DNA of 64,000 bases from Rhodobiaceae bacterium UBA7804 (GTDB taxonomy: Bacteria > Pseudomonadota > Alphaproteobacteria > Parvibaculales > Parvibaculaceae), in assembly GCA_002480495.1 (NCBI GenBank), contig DLCG01000017.1:329548-393547 (forward strand), in the 5' to 3' direction. The notes beneath the pieces were generated by a model that worked only from the letters and a program-made list of their open reading frames with translations, did not search any database and was not told where the DNA came from. This document shows, piece by piece, positions 16,783-28,870 of this stretch. The position numbers were made by a program, and so were the translations under genes. Within the stretch, counting starts at the first letter, position 1, and each line of letters opens with the position of its first letter.

Positions 16783-17542
16783 AACGCGCCGCCCCCTTCA
16801 GCGTCTCGCCCGAGGCGAGCACCTTGCGGCCATGCTCGAATTCGTTGGCGAGCGCGCGATCATAGGGAAGGTCCCATTGCTCATAGGCCGACATGCGGTC
16901 ATGCCTCAGGCAAAGTTGCGGAAAGCGCGCGATTTCGAGCGCGAGTTTTTCCGCTTCCTCACGCGCCTTTCCCTTCGGCGCGATCCGGTTCGCAAGACCG
17001 ATCGCGAGTGCCTCTCCGGCATCGACGGGCCGGCCGGTGAGAATGAGATCCATCGCGCGGGAATGGCCGATGAGGCGCGGCAAGCGCACCGTCCCGCCAT
17101 CGATGAGCGGCACGCCCCAGCGCCGGCAGAAGACGCCCATGATCGCGTCTTCCTCGACGACGCGCATGTCGCACCACAGCGCGAGTTCGAGTCCGCCCGC
17201 CACCGCATGACCCGAAATCGCGCCGATGACGGGCTTGTTGAGAATCATTCGCGACGGACCCATCGGTCCATCCGTTGCGAGACGCGAAAAACCGGCGCCG
17301 GTTGCGGGGGGCACGGAGCGATTTCCCTCACCCTTCGCCACCGCCTTCAGATCCGCGCCGGCACAGAAGGCGCCCTCGCTGCCGCAGAACACGGCAGCGA
17401 GTTGATCTTCATCCCGCTCGAATTCGAGAAAGGCAGCGACAAGCGCATCCGCTGCATGCCGGTCGACCGCATTCTTCGCGTGAGGCCGGTTCAGAATGAC
17501 GCTTGTAACCGGTCCGTTCTTCTCGACAAGCACTTCCGTCAT
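16739..17542 (-). CDS. Crotonase/enoyl-CoA hydratase family protein
   Basis: Crotonase-fold enzyme of about 267 residues that probably hydrates or isomerises acyl-CoA. It shows the oxyanion-hole segments GSEGAFCAGADLKAVAKGEG and PVIGAISGHAVAGGLELALWCD, and MGVFCRRWGVPLIDGGTVRL. The second catalytic Glu position of true hydratases falls in the GVPLIDGGT segment, so the exact reaction is unsure. The start at 17542 is an ATG with GGGGAG 6 nt upstream. It precedes and overlaps ccmA, so this catabolic-type gene heads the cytochrome-maturation operon. Paralogues lie at 57183. Confidence 0.88.
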   Translation of the reverse strand: MTEVLVEKNGPVTSVILNRPHAKNAVDRHAADALVAAFLEFERDEDQLAAVFCGSEGAFCAGADLKAVAKGEGNRSVPPATGAGFSRLATDGPMGPSRMILNKPVIGAISGHAVAGGLELALWCDMRVVEEDAIMGVFCRRWGVPLIDGGTVRLPRLIGHSRAMDLILTGRPVDAGEALAIGLANRIAPKGKAREEAEKLALEIARFPQLCLRHDRMSAYEQWDLPYDRALANEFEHGRKVLASGETLKGAARFASGKGRGGRFDDI

Positions 17543-17785
17543 CCGCAACTCCCCGCGCCGTTTGCAACGCTGATTATCACGCCCGCTTTTCCGGGCGAAG
17601 CATGGTCATTCACTACGAAAGACATTATAGTCCCGCGCGACAAGCATATAGGTTCCAGGCTGAGAAGCGGCGGCGAAATCGGGCATTGACGCACACGCCC
17701 ATTTGCGTCGCGGGCGGCACCCCGCGAGGCTCCCCGCATTCCCCCCTTTGCAGTCCGGACCGCGCATCATCGAGGACCAAGAGAG

Positions 17786-21142
<3,357 letters not shown>

Positions 21143-21167
21143 GGCGGATGGCCTTGCTGAAACGGAA

Positions 21168-21197
21168 AGGGCGCCCTTCGGGGCGCCCTTTTTCTTT
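21168..21197 (+). terminator. Intrinsic terminator after acnA
   Basis: An 11-bp stem AAAGGGCGCCC/GGGCGCCCTTT closes a TTCG tetraloop and is followed by TTCTTT. It begins 26 bp after the acnA stop and separates acnA from the DUF1223 gene. Confidence 0.9.
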
Positions 21198-21294
21198 GGC
21201 GATGCCTGAAGCCGCTCACCGCCCGCTCAAGCTAACGTGACTCGTATGTGTTGCCGCCGGTTCCTATCCTCTTCCGGGGAAAGGAGATGCCGCA

Positions 21295-22032
21295 ATGTCC
21301 CCCCTTCGCCTGACAACAAGCCTCGCCATGTTCGCCGCCATTCTCATGGCGCTCGCGCCGCTTGCCGCGCGCGCCGGGGAGGGACCCGTCGTCGTCGAAC
21401 TCTTCACAAGCCAGGGTTGTTCGTCATGCCCGCCCGCCGACGCCTATCTGCGCGATCTGGCGAAGCGCACGGACGTCATCGCCCTCTCCTACAATGTCGA
21501 CTACTGGGACTATCTCGGTTGGAAGGACACGCTGGCGAGCCTTGCCCATACCGAGCGCCAACGCGCCTATGCGCGGACGCTCGGTCTCTCCGGCGTCTAC
21601 ACGCCGCAGATCGTGGTGAATGGCATTGCCGAAGGCGTCGGAAGCCGCCGCCACGAAATCGAACCGGCGCTGGAGAGCGCGAAGCCGCTTCCTGTATCCA
21701 TTTCCTTCACGGGCGAGGGTGACGCACTCTCTCTCAGCGTGGGGCCCGGCGAAACGCCGGAACGGCCCGCGACGCTATGGCTGGTCCGCTATACGAAGGA
21801 AGAACGCGTGGAAATTTCGCGCGGCGAAAATCGGGGCCGCACCGTCGCCTATGCCCATGCCGTGCGCGAACTGACGCCCATCGGTATGTGGAAGGGCCAG
21901 GCGATGGAACTGACGCTTCCCAAGAGCGACCTTCTCACACGAGGCTTCGAAGGCTGTGCCGCGCTTCTGCAGGCGGGCGATGGCGGGCCTATTCTCGGTG
22001 CCGCGCGGATGGAGTCGACCCAGGCCCAGTGA
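21295..22032 (+). CDS. DUF1223 family secreted thioredoxin-like protein
   Basis: A 245-residue protein with a signal peptide (LAMFAAILMALAPLAARAGE). The DUF1223 core follows: VVVELFTSQGCSSCPPADAYL with a CSSC pair, ALSYNVDYWDYLGWKD, and GVYTPQIVVNG. The fold is thioredoxin-like and the CxxC pair suggests a periplasmic redox role, but no function is established. An ideal AAGGAG lies 8 nt before the ATG. The position just after acnA is conserved in Rhizobiales; here the acnA terminator makes it a separate transcript. It is convergent with the DUF4340 gene. Confidence 0.9.
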   Translation: MSPLRLTTSLAMFAAILMALAPLAARAGEGPVVVELFTSQGCSSCPPADAYLRDLAKRTDVIALSYNVDYWDYLGWKDTLASLAHTERQRAYARTLGLSGVYTPQIVVNGIAEGVGSRRHEIEPALESAKPLPVSISFTGEGDALSLSVGPGETPERPATLWLVRYTKEERVEISRGENRGRTVAYAHAVRELTPIGMWKGQAMELTLPKSDLLTRGFEGCAALLQAGDGGPILGAARMESTQAQ

Positions 22033-22036
22033 GGGA

Positions 22037-23179
22037 TCAGGGTTGCGCCCGTTCCGGCATCGGGCTCATCATCGCATCCGCCGGTCCTGCCTCGCGCGTG
22101 AGCAGGTCCATCGTCTGGGTGAGCTGATTGCCGAGTTCCTGCGGCAGCTTGTAGGTCCAGCCGGCAAGGCGCTCATTGAACTCCCTGGCGCGCTCTTCGG
22201 CGGGAGCAATATCCCCACCCTCCGGCCCGAGCGCCGGGTCTGCTTCCGCGTCGAACTTCGCCCAGAGCGCGCCGCCCTCGCCCGCCATGCGCATATGGAG
22301 CCGGAGCCCGTCAAAGGTTTCGAAAATGACCTTGGGCGTGTCCTCGGGAAAGTCCAGCGTCGCGGCGGGCGCTACATCGTCGAAGCCCGAATCGAGAATG
22401 GCGGTCGCGGTCTTGTTCAAGACAGGTGCGCCCCGCGAGGCGCGGCCCTCCGGCGGATTCTCGATGGAGAAATTCTCTTCGCCCGGCGCACGCGAAAGAA
22501 CAACAGGCGTCTCCGTGCCCGCCCAGAGCGTGACACGGGCAAGCTTCTCGCGGGAAATATCGATGAACGCCGGATCGAGCCAGTCGTTCACCGTCTTGTA
22601 GAGAGGCAACCGCCCGCGCGCGAGGAAGGTTTCGTCCTCGCCGTCGCGGCGCACATAGATAAGACCTTCGCCCTTCACATCGACCGCACGCTCCGGCACC
22701 TTGCCGACAAGAAGACCCGCAACCCTCTCATCGCCCTTGAAGAATTCGACGCGCACGGCGGAGCCGATATCCTCCGGCTTCAGCAAACCGAGATTGCGGT
22801 GCCATTCCGGATTGGCCGTGCGCGGCTCATAGGCTTCCATGCCGCCCACGCCCAATAGTGTCTTCTTCACCAGCGCATCGCTCACGGGATAACCGCCACG
22901 CGCGGGCGTCACCCAGCGCCCCTCGCCGTTCCGCGCGAGTTCGATCTTTGATACGCCATTCATGCCGCGGCTCACCGTGTAGACGATCCTGTCGACCTGA
23001 TCGAGCCTCTCGTCCAATCCCTCGAAAAGGGGATGCGGCACGAATGTCGCCCTGACGCTGCCTTCATCCGTGACGACCGCGATCGCCGCCGCGATGACGG
23101 CGATCAGCGTGGCGGCGGCGAGAACGGCGAGATTACGCTGGGGCTTGTTGCTGCGGAGCGTTTCGAACATGGACCTCAC
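22037..23179 (-). CDS. DUF4340 domain-containing protein (ABC-associated)
   Basis: A 380-residue protein with one N-terminal membrane anchor (NLAVLAAATLIAVIAAAIAVV) followed by an extracytoplasmic domain containing VDRIVYTVSRGMNGVSKIEL and WHRNLGLLKPEDIGSAVRV, as in DUF4340 proteins. This family is found next to GldG-type ABC components; its molecular role is unknown. The GTG start overlaps the gldG-like stop by 4 bp, and an ATG 9 bp later is an alternative. It is the last gene of a four-gene minus-strand operon (26878 to 22037) with ATPase, permease and GldG-like protein. Confidence 0.85.
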   Translation of the reverse strand: MRSMFETLRSNKPQRNLAVLAAATLIAVIAAAIAVVTDEGSVRATFVPHPLFEGLDERLDQVDRIVYTVSRGMNGVSKIELARNGEGRWVTPARGGYPVSDALVKKTLLGVGGMEAYEPRTANPEWHRNLGLLKPEDIGSAVRVEFFKGDERVAGLLVGKVPERAVDVKGEGLIYVRRDGEDETFLARGRLPLYKTVNDWLDPAFIDISREKLARVTLWAGTETPVVLSRAPGEENFSIENPPEGRASRGAPVLNKTATAILDSGFDDVAPAATLDFPEDTPKVIFETFDGLRLHMRMAGEGGALWAKFDAEADPALGPEGGDIAPAEERAREFNERLAGWTYKLPQELGNQLTQTMDLLTREAGPADAMMSPMPERAQP

Positions 23180-25125
23180 GCTCCCTTCTCGGCGCGCGCC
23201 TTGCGGCGGCGATAGCGATAGAAGGCGGCGGCAAGCGCGGCCACCGCGAGAACGAGCGGTACCAGCGCAATATTGACGAAGCGAAGCTGCGCGCCGAGAT
23301 TTTCTACATCCCGCCTGAGATCGCGTTGCACGTCGCGCAGCGCCTTGCGGCTTTCCAGAAGCTCCTGCCTGAACTTTCGTATCGCCGCCGATTCCTGTTC
23401 ACCTGGTCCTCCGCTCGCGGCATCCGCGCCGGCGCCGCCCGTCTGCAACTCCGTCAGATTGCGTTCCGCCTCGGCGATCTTCTTTTCAAGCGCCTCCTGT
23501 TCGGCGAGGAAGCGGCGTTCGGCATTTCGGCGCAGCTCCTCCACCACCGTGAAAGGCCGGTCGGACTTGTCGCGCGCCCTGAGCGAGATGAGTTCGTTCG
23601 ACCCCATCAGGTTGTCGATCGCAGAGAGAATGAAGACCGCATTGTCGGCGATGGGCTGCGCCACGCGCTCGCCGAGATATGAATCCGTGCGCACCCAGAA
23701 GCGGTCGTCGAAAATATCGCTATCGGCGAAGACAATGATATTCGCGTCCTTCTGCGATTGCGCGACATAAGGACCGGCTTTCTCTCCGGAGCGGCGCGGC
23801 GGCGCAGCGCCTTCCTGCTGCTCGTGCTCTTCTTCGACGGGCCCGTCGAAAGCACTCTTCACAGGCCCCGAAAGACGCGCGGCGACCACATAGCGTTCTT
23901 CCGTCGCCTTGAAATCGCGCAGAAGGTCGTCTGGCCGCGGCCCCTTCTTCACATAGTCGACATCGTATGTCTGCGAATCCCCGGACGATGTAACGAGCGG
24001 CGAGAACACCGTTGTCGCGCCCTCGACCGGCGTGAAATAGCCCACGCTGCCGAGATTGAGCCTGCTCACATCCGCCGTCACGAGATCGTTCGTATCGACA
24101 TTCTCGCGCGGCACGGCGAGCCAGAGCACATAGTCGCTCTCCTGGCGCCTGGCATCGAGACCCGTCTGCACGCGTTGCGCGAGCTTGCGGTCGCCGACGA
24201 TCCGCGACGGATCGTAATTGACGCCCCAGCTTTGAAGCAGCGGCCCGAGATCGGATTGCTCGGTATAGCCGCGAACGGGATCGCCATTCGGCCCCGCGGT
24301 CAGGCTCACTTCCGAATGCGGATCGACAAAGGCAAGCACATGGCCGCCCCGCATCACGAACTGGTCGATGGCGTAAAGCGTCGGCCGGTCGAGCGGGCGC
24401 GGATGCGCGATCATGAGCACGTCCACCCGGTCCGGCACCTTCTGGAACTGCTGCTCCAGGAATTCGATCTGGAAGCGGTTGCGCAGTTCCTCATAGATCA
24501 TGAAGGGAAGCGAGTCGCCGCGCATCGCCGACATGAGCCCGCCCGCCCCTGTATCGAGCGGCAGGTTCGTCACGATGCCGAGCACCGGCAGCTCCGGCCG
24601 GCTCAAGTTCTGGATCATCCGCGCGATGTCGTATTCGAGATATTGCTCGCGCTCGTCGGTGAAGAAGGGAATGGCCTCGAGCCCATCCACCGAATTTGTG
24701 CCGACGAGACCGAAATAGATCACGTCGCCCGATTGCGTCGGCGCTCCCTTGAGGCCGAGCGACATGGCGAGGTCTTCGTCTTCCGAGAAGGGCTCGGGCT
24801 CGATCACTTCGAGACGCACCATGCCGTTCGATGCCGCGCGGATTTCCTCCAGCAGGTCGCGCACATGGCCCGCATAGGTGCGTATCCGTCCGTAATCCGT
24901 CGCAAGCTTCTCCGAATAGAAGAAACGCAGCGTGACGGGTTCCTCAAGGCCCGAGACGACTTCCCTCGTCCCGTCCGACAGCGTGTAGAGACTGTTCTCG
25001 GTCAGGTCGATTCGGGCGGAGCGGAACGCGACATTGGAGAACATGTTCACCGCGAGGAAAAGCACGGCCAGCAGCACCAGCATGATGATGCGATAGGCCG
25101 AGCGGCTGATCTGCTGGTTGAACAT
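23176..25125 (-). CDS. GldG-like ABC-type auxiliary protein
   Basis: A 649-residue protein with an N-terminal membrane helix (IIMLVLLAVLFLAVNMFSNV) and a large extracytoplasmic region. That region has the GldG/ABC_transp_aux signatures DLTENSLYTLSDGTREVVSG, MIAHPRPLDRPTLYAIDQFV and GGHVLAFVDPHSEV. A coiled coil follows (about residues 540-600: EELRRNAERRFLAEQEALEK) and a C-terminal membrane helix before a basic tail. Bacteroidetes use GldG in gliding, but proteobacterial homologues occur in non-gliding species, so that name does not give the function. It lies 5 bp from the permease gene. Confidence 0.85.
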   Translation of the reverse strand: MFNQQISRSAYRIIMLVLLAVLFLAVNMFSNVAFRSARIDLTENSLYTLSDGTREVVSGLEEPVTLRFFYSEKLATDYGRIRTYAGHVRDLLEEIRAASNGMVRLEVIEPEPFSEDEDLAMSLGLKGAPTQSGDVIYFGLVGTNSVDGLEAIPFFTDEREQYLEYDIARMIQNLSRPELPVLGIVTNLPLDTGAGGLMSAMRGDSLPFMIYEELRNRFQIEFLEQQFQKVPDRVDVLMIAHPRPLDRPTLYAIDQFVMRGGHVLAFVDPHSEVSLTAGPNGDPVRGYTEQSDLGPLLQSWGVNYDPSRIVGDRKLAQRVQTGLDARRQESDYVLWLAVPRENVDTNDLVTADVSRLNLGSVGYFTPVEGATTVFSPLVTSSGDSQTYDVDYVKKGPRPDDLLRDFKATEERYVVAARLSGPVKSAFDGPVEEEHEQQEGAAPPRRSGEKAGPYVAQSQKDANIIVFADSDIFDDRFWVRTDSYLGERVAQPIADNAVFILSAIDNLMGSNELISLRARDKSDRPFTVVEELRRNAERRFLAEQEALEKKIAEAERNLTELQTGGAGADAASGGPGEQESAAIRKFRQELLESRKALRDVQRDLRRDVENLGAQLRFVNIALVPLVLAVAALAAAFYRYRRRKARAEKGA

Positions 25126-25130
25126 GTCCC

Positions 25131-25865
25131 TTACCCCGCCTTCTTCATGTCGACCACGATGCCGCAGGCGATGAGCCAGGCACCGATCAGCGTGGCGAAG
25201 TAGATGATGTCGCGCAGGTCGATGACGCCCTGCGTGATCGCGTTGAAATGCGTGAGGAAGGAGAAGGACGCGATGGTGGAAAGCACCTGCTGCGGCGCCC
25301 AGCTCGCGAAGAAGTCCATCACGATGGGAAGGCCCGACACGGTGAAGAGGAAGGACACCGCAACGCTGACCACGAAGGCGATCACCTGGTTGCGCGTCAC
25401 TGCCGAAAGGCAGGAGCCGATGGCGAGATAACCGCCCGCCATGAAGAAACTGCCGATATAGCCGGCGAGGATTACCCCGTTATCGGGATCGCCGAGATAA
25501 TTGACCGTCAGCCACATCGGAAAGGTGAGCGCGAGCGCAATGCCGGAAAAGACCCAGGCCGCGAGAAACTTGCCGGTGACCGCCGCCCAGAGCGGAATCG
25601 GAAGCGAGAGCAGAAGCTCGATCGAACCCGACCGGCGCTCCTCCGCCCAGAGCCGCATGGAAATGGCGGGAATCAGGAAGAGATAGAGCCAGGGGTGGAA
25701 ATTGAAGAAGATCGTGAGATCCGCCTGGTCGCTCTCGTAATAGGCGCCGAGATAGAAGGTGAAGGCGCCCATCGTGAACAGGAAGATCACGATGAAGATG
25801 AAGGCGAGCGGCGTCGCGAAATAGCCGCCGAGTTCGCGGCGAAAAACGGCGAGAAGCTCGTTCAT
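25131..25865 (-). CDS. ABC transporter permease (GldF/NosY type)
   Basis: A six-helix ABC-2 type permease of 244 residues. It starts MNELLAVFRRELGGYFATPLA and shows the typical LYLFLIPAISMRLWAEERRSGSIELLLSLP segment (given here in overlapping parts: PAISMRLWAEE and RRSGSIELLLSLPI), which precedes the third helix. The start overlaps the ATPase stop by 4 bp. With the ATPase at 25862 and the two auxiliary proteins downstream it makes one export-type ABC system of unknown substrate. Confidence 0.88.
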   Translation of the reverse strand: MNELLAVFRRELGGYFATPLAFIFIVIFLFTMGAFTFYLGAYYESDQADLTIFFNFHPWLYLFLIPAISMRLWAEERRSGSIELLLSLPIPLWAAVTGKFLAAWVFSGIALALTFPMWLTVNYLGDPDNGVILAGYIGSFFMAGGYLAIGSCLSAVTRNQVIAFVVSVAVSFLFTVSGLPIVMDFFASWAPQQVLSTIASFSFLTHFNAITQGVIDLRDIIYFATLIGAWLIACGIVVDMKKAG

Positions 25866-26878
25866 GCGGCTTCCTTTCCGCTGCCATTCGTATCGGAGCG
25901 TGTCAGCCTGCGGAACACTTCATCGAGACGCCCAGCCTCGCCGTAAAGCGCGCGCACCTGCCAGTTCTCCTCCCGCGCGAGCCGCGCAACGGCATCGATG
26001 AGCACCGTGTCGCCTTCGCCTGTCCGCACCGGAAAGAGCGTGAAGGTCGTCTCGTCGCCGCGAGGGCTCACCTCGATGCTCTCGATGCCCGCAATGGCGC
26101 GCAATTTCGCCGCCATTTCCACCGTCGTGCGTCCGCCAAGCGTCAGCGACACGGCGTTGTGGTAGCGAGAACGCGCCATGAGTTCGGCCGGCGTTCCGTC
26201 GGCGACGATGCGGCCACGATCGATGATGAGCGCGCGCGTACAGATCGCATCGACCTCTTCCAGAATATGGGTCGAGATCACGATGGCCTTCTCGGCCGCC
26301 ATGCGCTTGATGAGCTTGCGCACTTCGAATTTCTGGTTCGGATCGAGCCCGTCCGTCGGTTCGTCCATGATGAGGACGGGCGGATTGTGCAGGATCGCCT
26401 GCGCGAGGCCCACGCGGCGGCGGAACCCCTTGGAGAGCGTGTCGATCGGCTGTTCGAGAACGCCTTCGAGTTCCGTCGCCTCCACGGCGCTGCCGATGGC
26501 CTTCTCCGCATCCGCGCCCGCTAGGCGGCGCACACGCGCGATGAATTTCAGGAATCCGCGCACCGTCATGTCGCCATAGGCGGGCGCGCCTTCCGGCAGA
26601 TAGCCGATGACGCGTTGCGCCTCCAGCGTCGAAGTGACGATGTCATGGCCGCAGACGCGCGCCGTTCCCGCGCTCGGCGCAAGGAAGCCCGTCACCATCT
26701 TCATCGTGGTGGATTTACCGGCGCCGTTCGGCCCGAGAAAGCCAAGCACCTCGCCCTTGGCGACGGAAAAACCGATCCCGTCCACGGCGGTGAAGGGACC
26801 GAAATGCTTCGTCAGACCGTCAATGACGATCATAGGCTCTGCTGCAGCGCCTGCCGAAGGCTGCTTACCGCTCGCCAT
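25862..26878 (-). CDS. ABC transporter ATP-binding protein (GldA/CcmA-like)
   Basis: ATPase subunit of the four-gene ABC system. The 338-residue protein has Walker A GFLGPNGAGKSTTMKMV, the signature DTLSKGFRRRVGLAQAILH, Walker B VLIMDEPTDGLDPNQ, and the H-loop IVISTHILEEVDAIC. The C-terminal about 100 residues form the extra domain typical of GldA-type ATPases. It is the first gene of the operon. The 205 bp upstream (26879-27083) are gene-free and presumably contain the promoter; no clear motif was seen there. Confidence 0.92.
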   Translation of the reverse strand: MASGKQPSAGAAAEPMIVIDGLTKHFGPFTAVDGIGFSVAKGEVLGFLGPNGAGKSTTMKMVTGFLAPSAGTARVCGHDIVTSTLEAQRVIGYLPEGAPAYGDMTVRGFLKFIARVRRLAGADAEKAIGSAVEATELEGVLEQPIDTLSKGFRRRVGLAQAILHNPPVLIMDEPTDGLDPNQKFEVRKLIKRMAAEKAIVISTHILEEVDAICTRALIIDRGRIVADGTPAELMARSRYHNAVSLTLGGRTTVEMAAKLRAIAGIESIEVSPRGDETTFTLFPVRTGEGDTVLIDAVARLAREENWQVRALYGEAGRLDEVFRRLTRSDTNGSGKEAA

Positions 26879-27083
26879 GTTGCTGTCGGACCGGATGATT
26901 GCGTCTCTCCCTCATGCGTGGCGGGCCGGTTTCTGCCTCGCCCCGTCTCGCGTCCTCTCTTGCGCCTTTCCCCGTTGCTCCCGAAAGGCGCCCAAAAGGC
27001 GGAAGTTTGTGTAGGACAGGCGGCAACTCCCATCAAGTGAAAGATGCTTCATCTCCCCGGCATCGTCCCGGCCAATGAAGCGC

Positions 27084-27120
27084 AAAGAAAAAGCCGCCCG
27101 GGAGGGGGGACCCGGGCGGC
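27084..27120 (-). terminator. Intrinsic terminator for minus-strand transcription
   Basis: A 10-bp stem GCCGCCCGGG/CCCGGGCGGC (27093-27102 and 27111-27120) has an 8-nt loop. On the minus strand it is followed by TTTTTCTTT. No recognised minus-strand gene lies upstream of it, so it must end an unannotated transcript from the segment to its right. Confidence 0.8.
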
Positions 27121-27337
27121 GGAGCTCACGCTCTTTTCTTTGGGTGTTGCCCTCCGGGGGAAGGGGTGGCCCGGCTCCCCCAATCTATCCCGGTGGGGCT
27201 GGGGGGCTGATGAAACCGGAACATCGAAAGGAACCGGGCCAGTGAGGCAACGATGCAAAGATGGAGGGCCAGTGTGGCTGAGCAAGGGCTGAAACAAGGC
27301 AATATTGTGGTTTCGTAAATCACTCGCCCACATCGGA
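27121..27337. other. Possible small RNA locus between two terminators
   Basis: This 217-bp stretch has no credible reading frame but is enclosed by an intrinsic terminator for the minus strand on the left and a bidirectional one on the right. It contains paired segments, for example CCCCCA/TGGGGG around 27177-27212, and two copies of GGGCCAGTG (27236-27244 and 27266-27274). It does not match the core motifs of RNase P RNA, 4.5S RNA, tmRNA or the common riboswitches as far as I can see by eye. The strand is unsettled; the left terminator favours a minus-strand RNA of about 240 nt. Confidence 0.35.
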
Positions 27338-27363
27338 AAAAACCGCCGCCTTCCGCGGTTTTT
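27338..27363 (+). terminator. Bidirectional intrinsic terminator
   Basis: The stem AAAAACCGC/GCGGTTTTT (27338-27346 and 27355-27363) has an 8-nt loop, with A-run on one side and T-run on the other, so it can act on both strands. It lies 80 bp upstream of the DUF2794 gene, insulating it from plus-strand transcription from the left. Confidence 0.75.
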
Positions 27364-27443
27364 GTAACAAGCGGATGACGGCGGCGCGGTCCTCGTGCCA
27401 TGCTTGGCATCAATTCCGGCCCCGCAGGGAAGAGAGGCGCCGC

Positions 27444-27866
27444 ATGTCGGACATTGCCGATTTCGATACACGCCCAAAGACGGCTTCAGGCCGGCTCAGC
27501 CTCGTGGACAAGGCCCGGCCGCCGCAGAACGCCGCACCGGCCGCACCCGCGCGGCAGAGGGAAGCGGAAGTCTTCTTCAATCGCGCCGAACTCGACGCCA
27601 TCCTATCCGTCTATGGCCGGAAGGTCGCGGAAGGCGAATGGCGCGACTATGCCATGGGCGGCTTCAAGGACGTCGCCGTCTTCTCCGTCTTCCGCCGCGC
27701 CAGCGAAATGCCGCTCTACAGGATCGAGAAGCGCCCGAAGCTCGCAAAGCGTCAGGGCGCCTATGCGGTGATCGCTCCCGGCGGCCAGATCCTGAAGCGC
27801 GGTCATGAACTGGGGCAGGTCCTCAAGGTCTTCGAGAAGCGCTCGCTCCGCCTGATAGACGCCTGA
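27444..27866 (+). CDS. DUF2794 domain-containing protein
   Basis: A 140-residue cytosolic protein of unknown function found almost only in alphaproteobacteria. Residues about 44-135 form the domain: EVFFNRAELDAILSVYGRKV, AEGEWRDYAMGGFKDVAVFS, PLYRIEKRPKLAKRQGAYAV and GGQILKRGHELGQVLKVFE. The first 40 residues are a polar, variable leader. AGAGAGG lies 7 nt upstream of the chosen ATG; the longer frame upstream overlaps the probable promoter. It forms a single-gene transcript between terminators. Confidence 0.9.
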   Translation: MSDIADFDTRPKTASGRLSLVDKARPPQNAAPAAPARQREAEVFFNRAELDAILSVYGRKVAEGEWRDYAMGGFKDVAVFSVFRRASEMPLYRIEKRPKLAKRQGAYAVIAPGGQILKRGHELGQVLKVFEKRSLRLIDA

Positions 27867-27882
27867 CACTACCCTGAATAGC

Positions 27883-27910
27883 AAAAAGCCCCGGCCTCTC
27901 GGCCGGGGCT
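27883..27910 (-). terminator. Intrinsic terminator after the Bax inhibitor-1 family gene
   Basis: The stem AGCCCCGGCC/GGCCGGGGCT (27887-27896 and 27901-27910) has a TCTC/GAGA loop. On the minus strand it is followed by TTTTT. It lies between two convergent genes and may also end the DUF2794 transcript, although the plus side has no T-run. Confidence 0.85.
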
Positions 27911-27934
27911 CTGCATTTCGGCTTCCTGCCTGCC

Positions 27935-28693
27935 TTAGTTGCGCTGGCTGCCCAGGAACTGCAGCAGGAACATGAACATGTTGATGAAGTCGAGATAGAG
28001 CGACAATGCGCCCATCACAGCCTTCTTGCCGGCGACGACAGCGCTGTCGCCTTCGTAGTACATGCCCTTGATCCGCTGCGTGTCATAGGCGGTCAGGCCC
28101 GCGAAGATCAGCACGCCAAGCACCGAAATCGCGAACTGCAGCGCGGAGCTCTGCAGGAAGAGGTTCACCAGCATCGCGAGAATGATGCCGATGAGGCCCA
28201 TGAAGAGGAACGAGCCCATGCCGGTCAGGTCGCGCTTCGTCGTGTAGCCGTAGAGGCTCAGCGAACCGAAGGCCGCCGCCGTCACGAAGAAGGTCGTCGT
28301 GATGCTCTCGCCGGTGAAGACGAGGAAGATCGACGACATCGACAGGCCCATGATCGCGGCAAAGGCCCAGAAGACCATCTGCGTCGTGGCAAGGCTGAGC
28401 TTCTGGATGCCGAAGCTCAGCACCAGAATGAAGGCAAGCGGCGCCAGCATGACGACCCAGCGGAGCGGGCTGTTGAAGAGCAGCTCGCCGAAGCTCGTCA
28501 GGCCGATGCCCTGCGACGTCTCAACCACCGCCGCCGCATAGCCGAAATAGGCGACGAGGCCGGTAACCGCGAGGGCCGCCGCCATGTAGTTGTAAACGCT
28601 GAGCATATAGCTCCGCAGGCCCTGATCGATCGACATGTCGGCGCGCGCGCCAACCCGGGTCTGATGGAGCCGGTCCTGTTCGTAATTCGCCAT
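27935..28693 (-). CDS. Bax inhibitor-1/YccA family membrane protein
   Basis: A seven-helix membrane protein of 252 residues. It has the family features: SYMLSVYNYMAAALAVTGLV (first helix), SLYGYTTKRDLTGMGSFLFM, the loop TAYDTQRIKGMYYEGD, and the C-terminal SLYLDFINMFMFLLQFLGSQ with the conserved acidic residues thought to control calcium leak. Bacterial members are of uncertain role; E. coli YccA modulates the FtsH protease. The start at 28693 follows AGGAGGG; a longer frame lacks a site. It is transcribed alone, with 177 bp of gene-free DNA upstream. Confidence 0.93.
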   Translation of the reverse strand: MANYEQDRLHQTRVGARADMSIDQGLRSYMLSVYNYMAAALAVTGLVAYFGYAAAVVETSQGIGLTSFGELLFNSPLRWVVMLAPLAFILVLSFGIQKLSLATTQMVFWAFAAIMGLSMSSIFLVFTGESITTTFFVTAAAFGSLSLYGYTTKRDLTGMGSFLFMGLIGIILAMLVNLFLQSSALQFAISVLGVLIFAGLTAYDTQRIKGMYYEGDSAVVAGKKAVMGALSLYLDFINMFMFLLQFLGSQRN

Positions 28694-28870
28694 GTATCTG
28701 CACCCTCCTGAGTGTGCTCGCCGATATATTGGCGGATAGGCTCGCGAATTCAAGCAAAACCGGAGTTGAACGGTTCGATATTTCGATGGTTAAGCCATTG
28801 AAAATTCATGAAATCTGCATTCGCATTTCGGCCTGCTGGCGAAATCGTGATCACCGGTTACCCCCCCTCC

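Noticed and set aside
27206..27230. CTGATGA followed by CGAAA, resembling a hammerhead ribozyme core
   Set aside because: The bases between them form only a simple GATG/CATC hairpin and not stem II, and no cleavage triplet with stems I and III could be placed.
27049..27477. A 142-codon minus-strand frame across the terminator region
   Set aside because: It runs through two terminator hairpins, has no ribosome-binding site or family similarity, and its composition is that of noncoding DNA.
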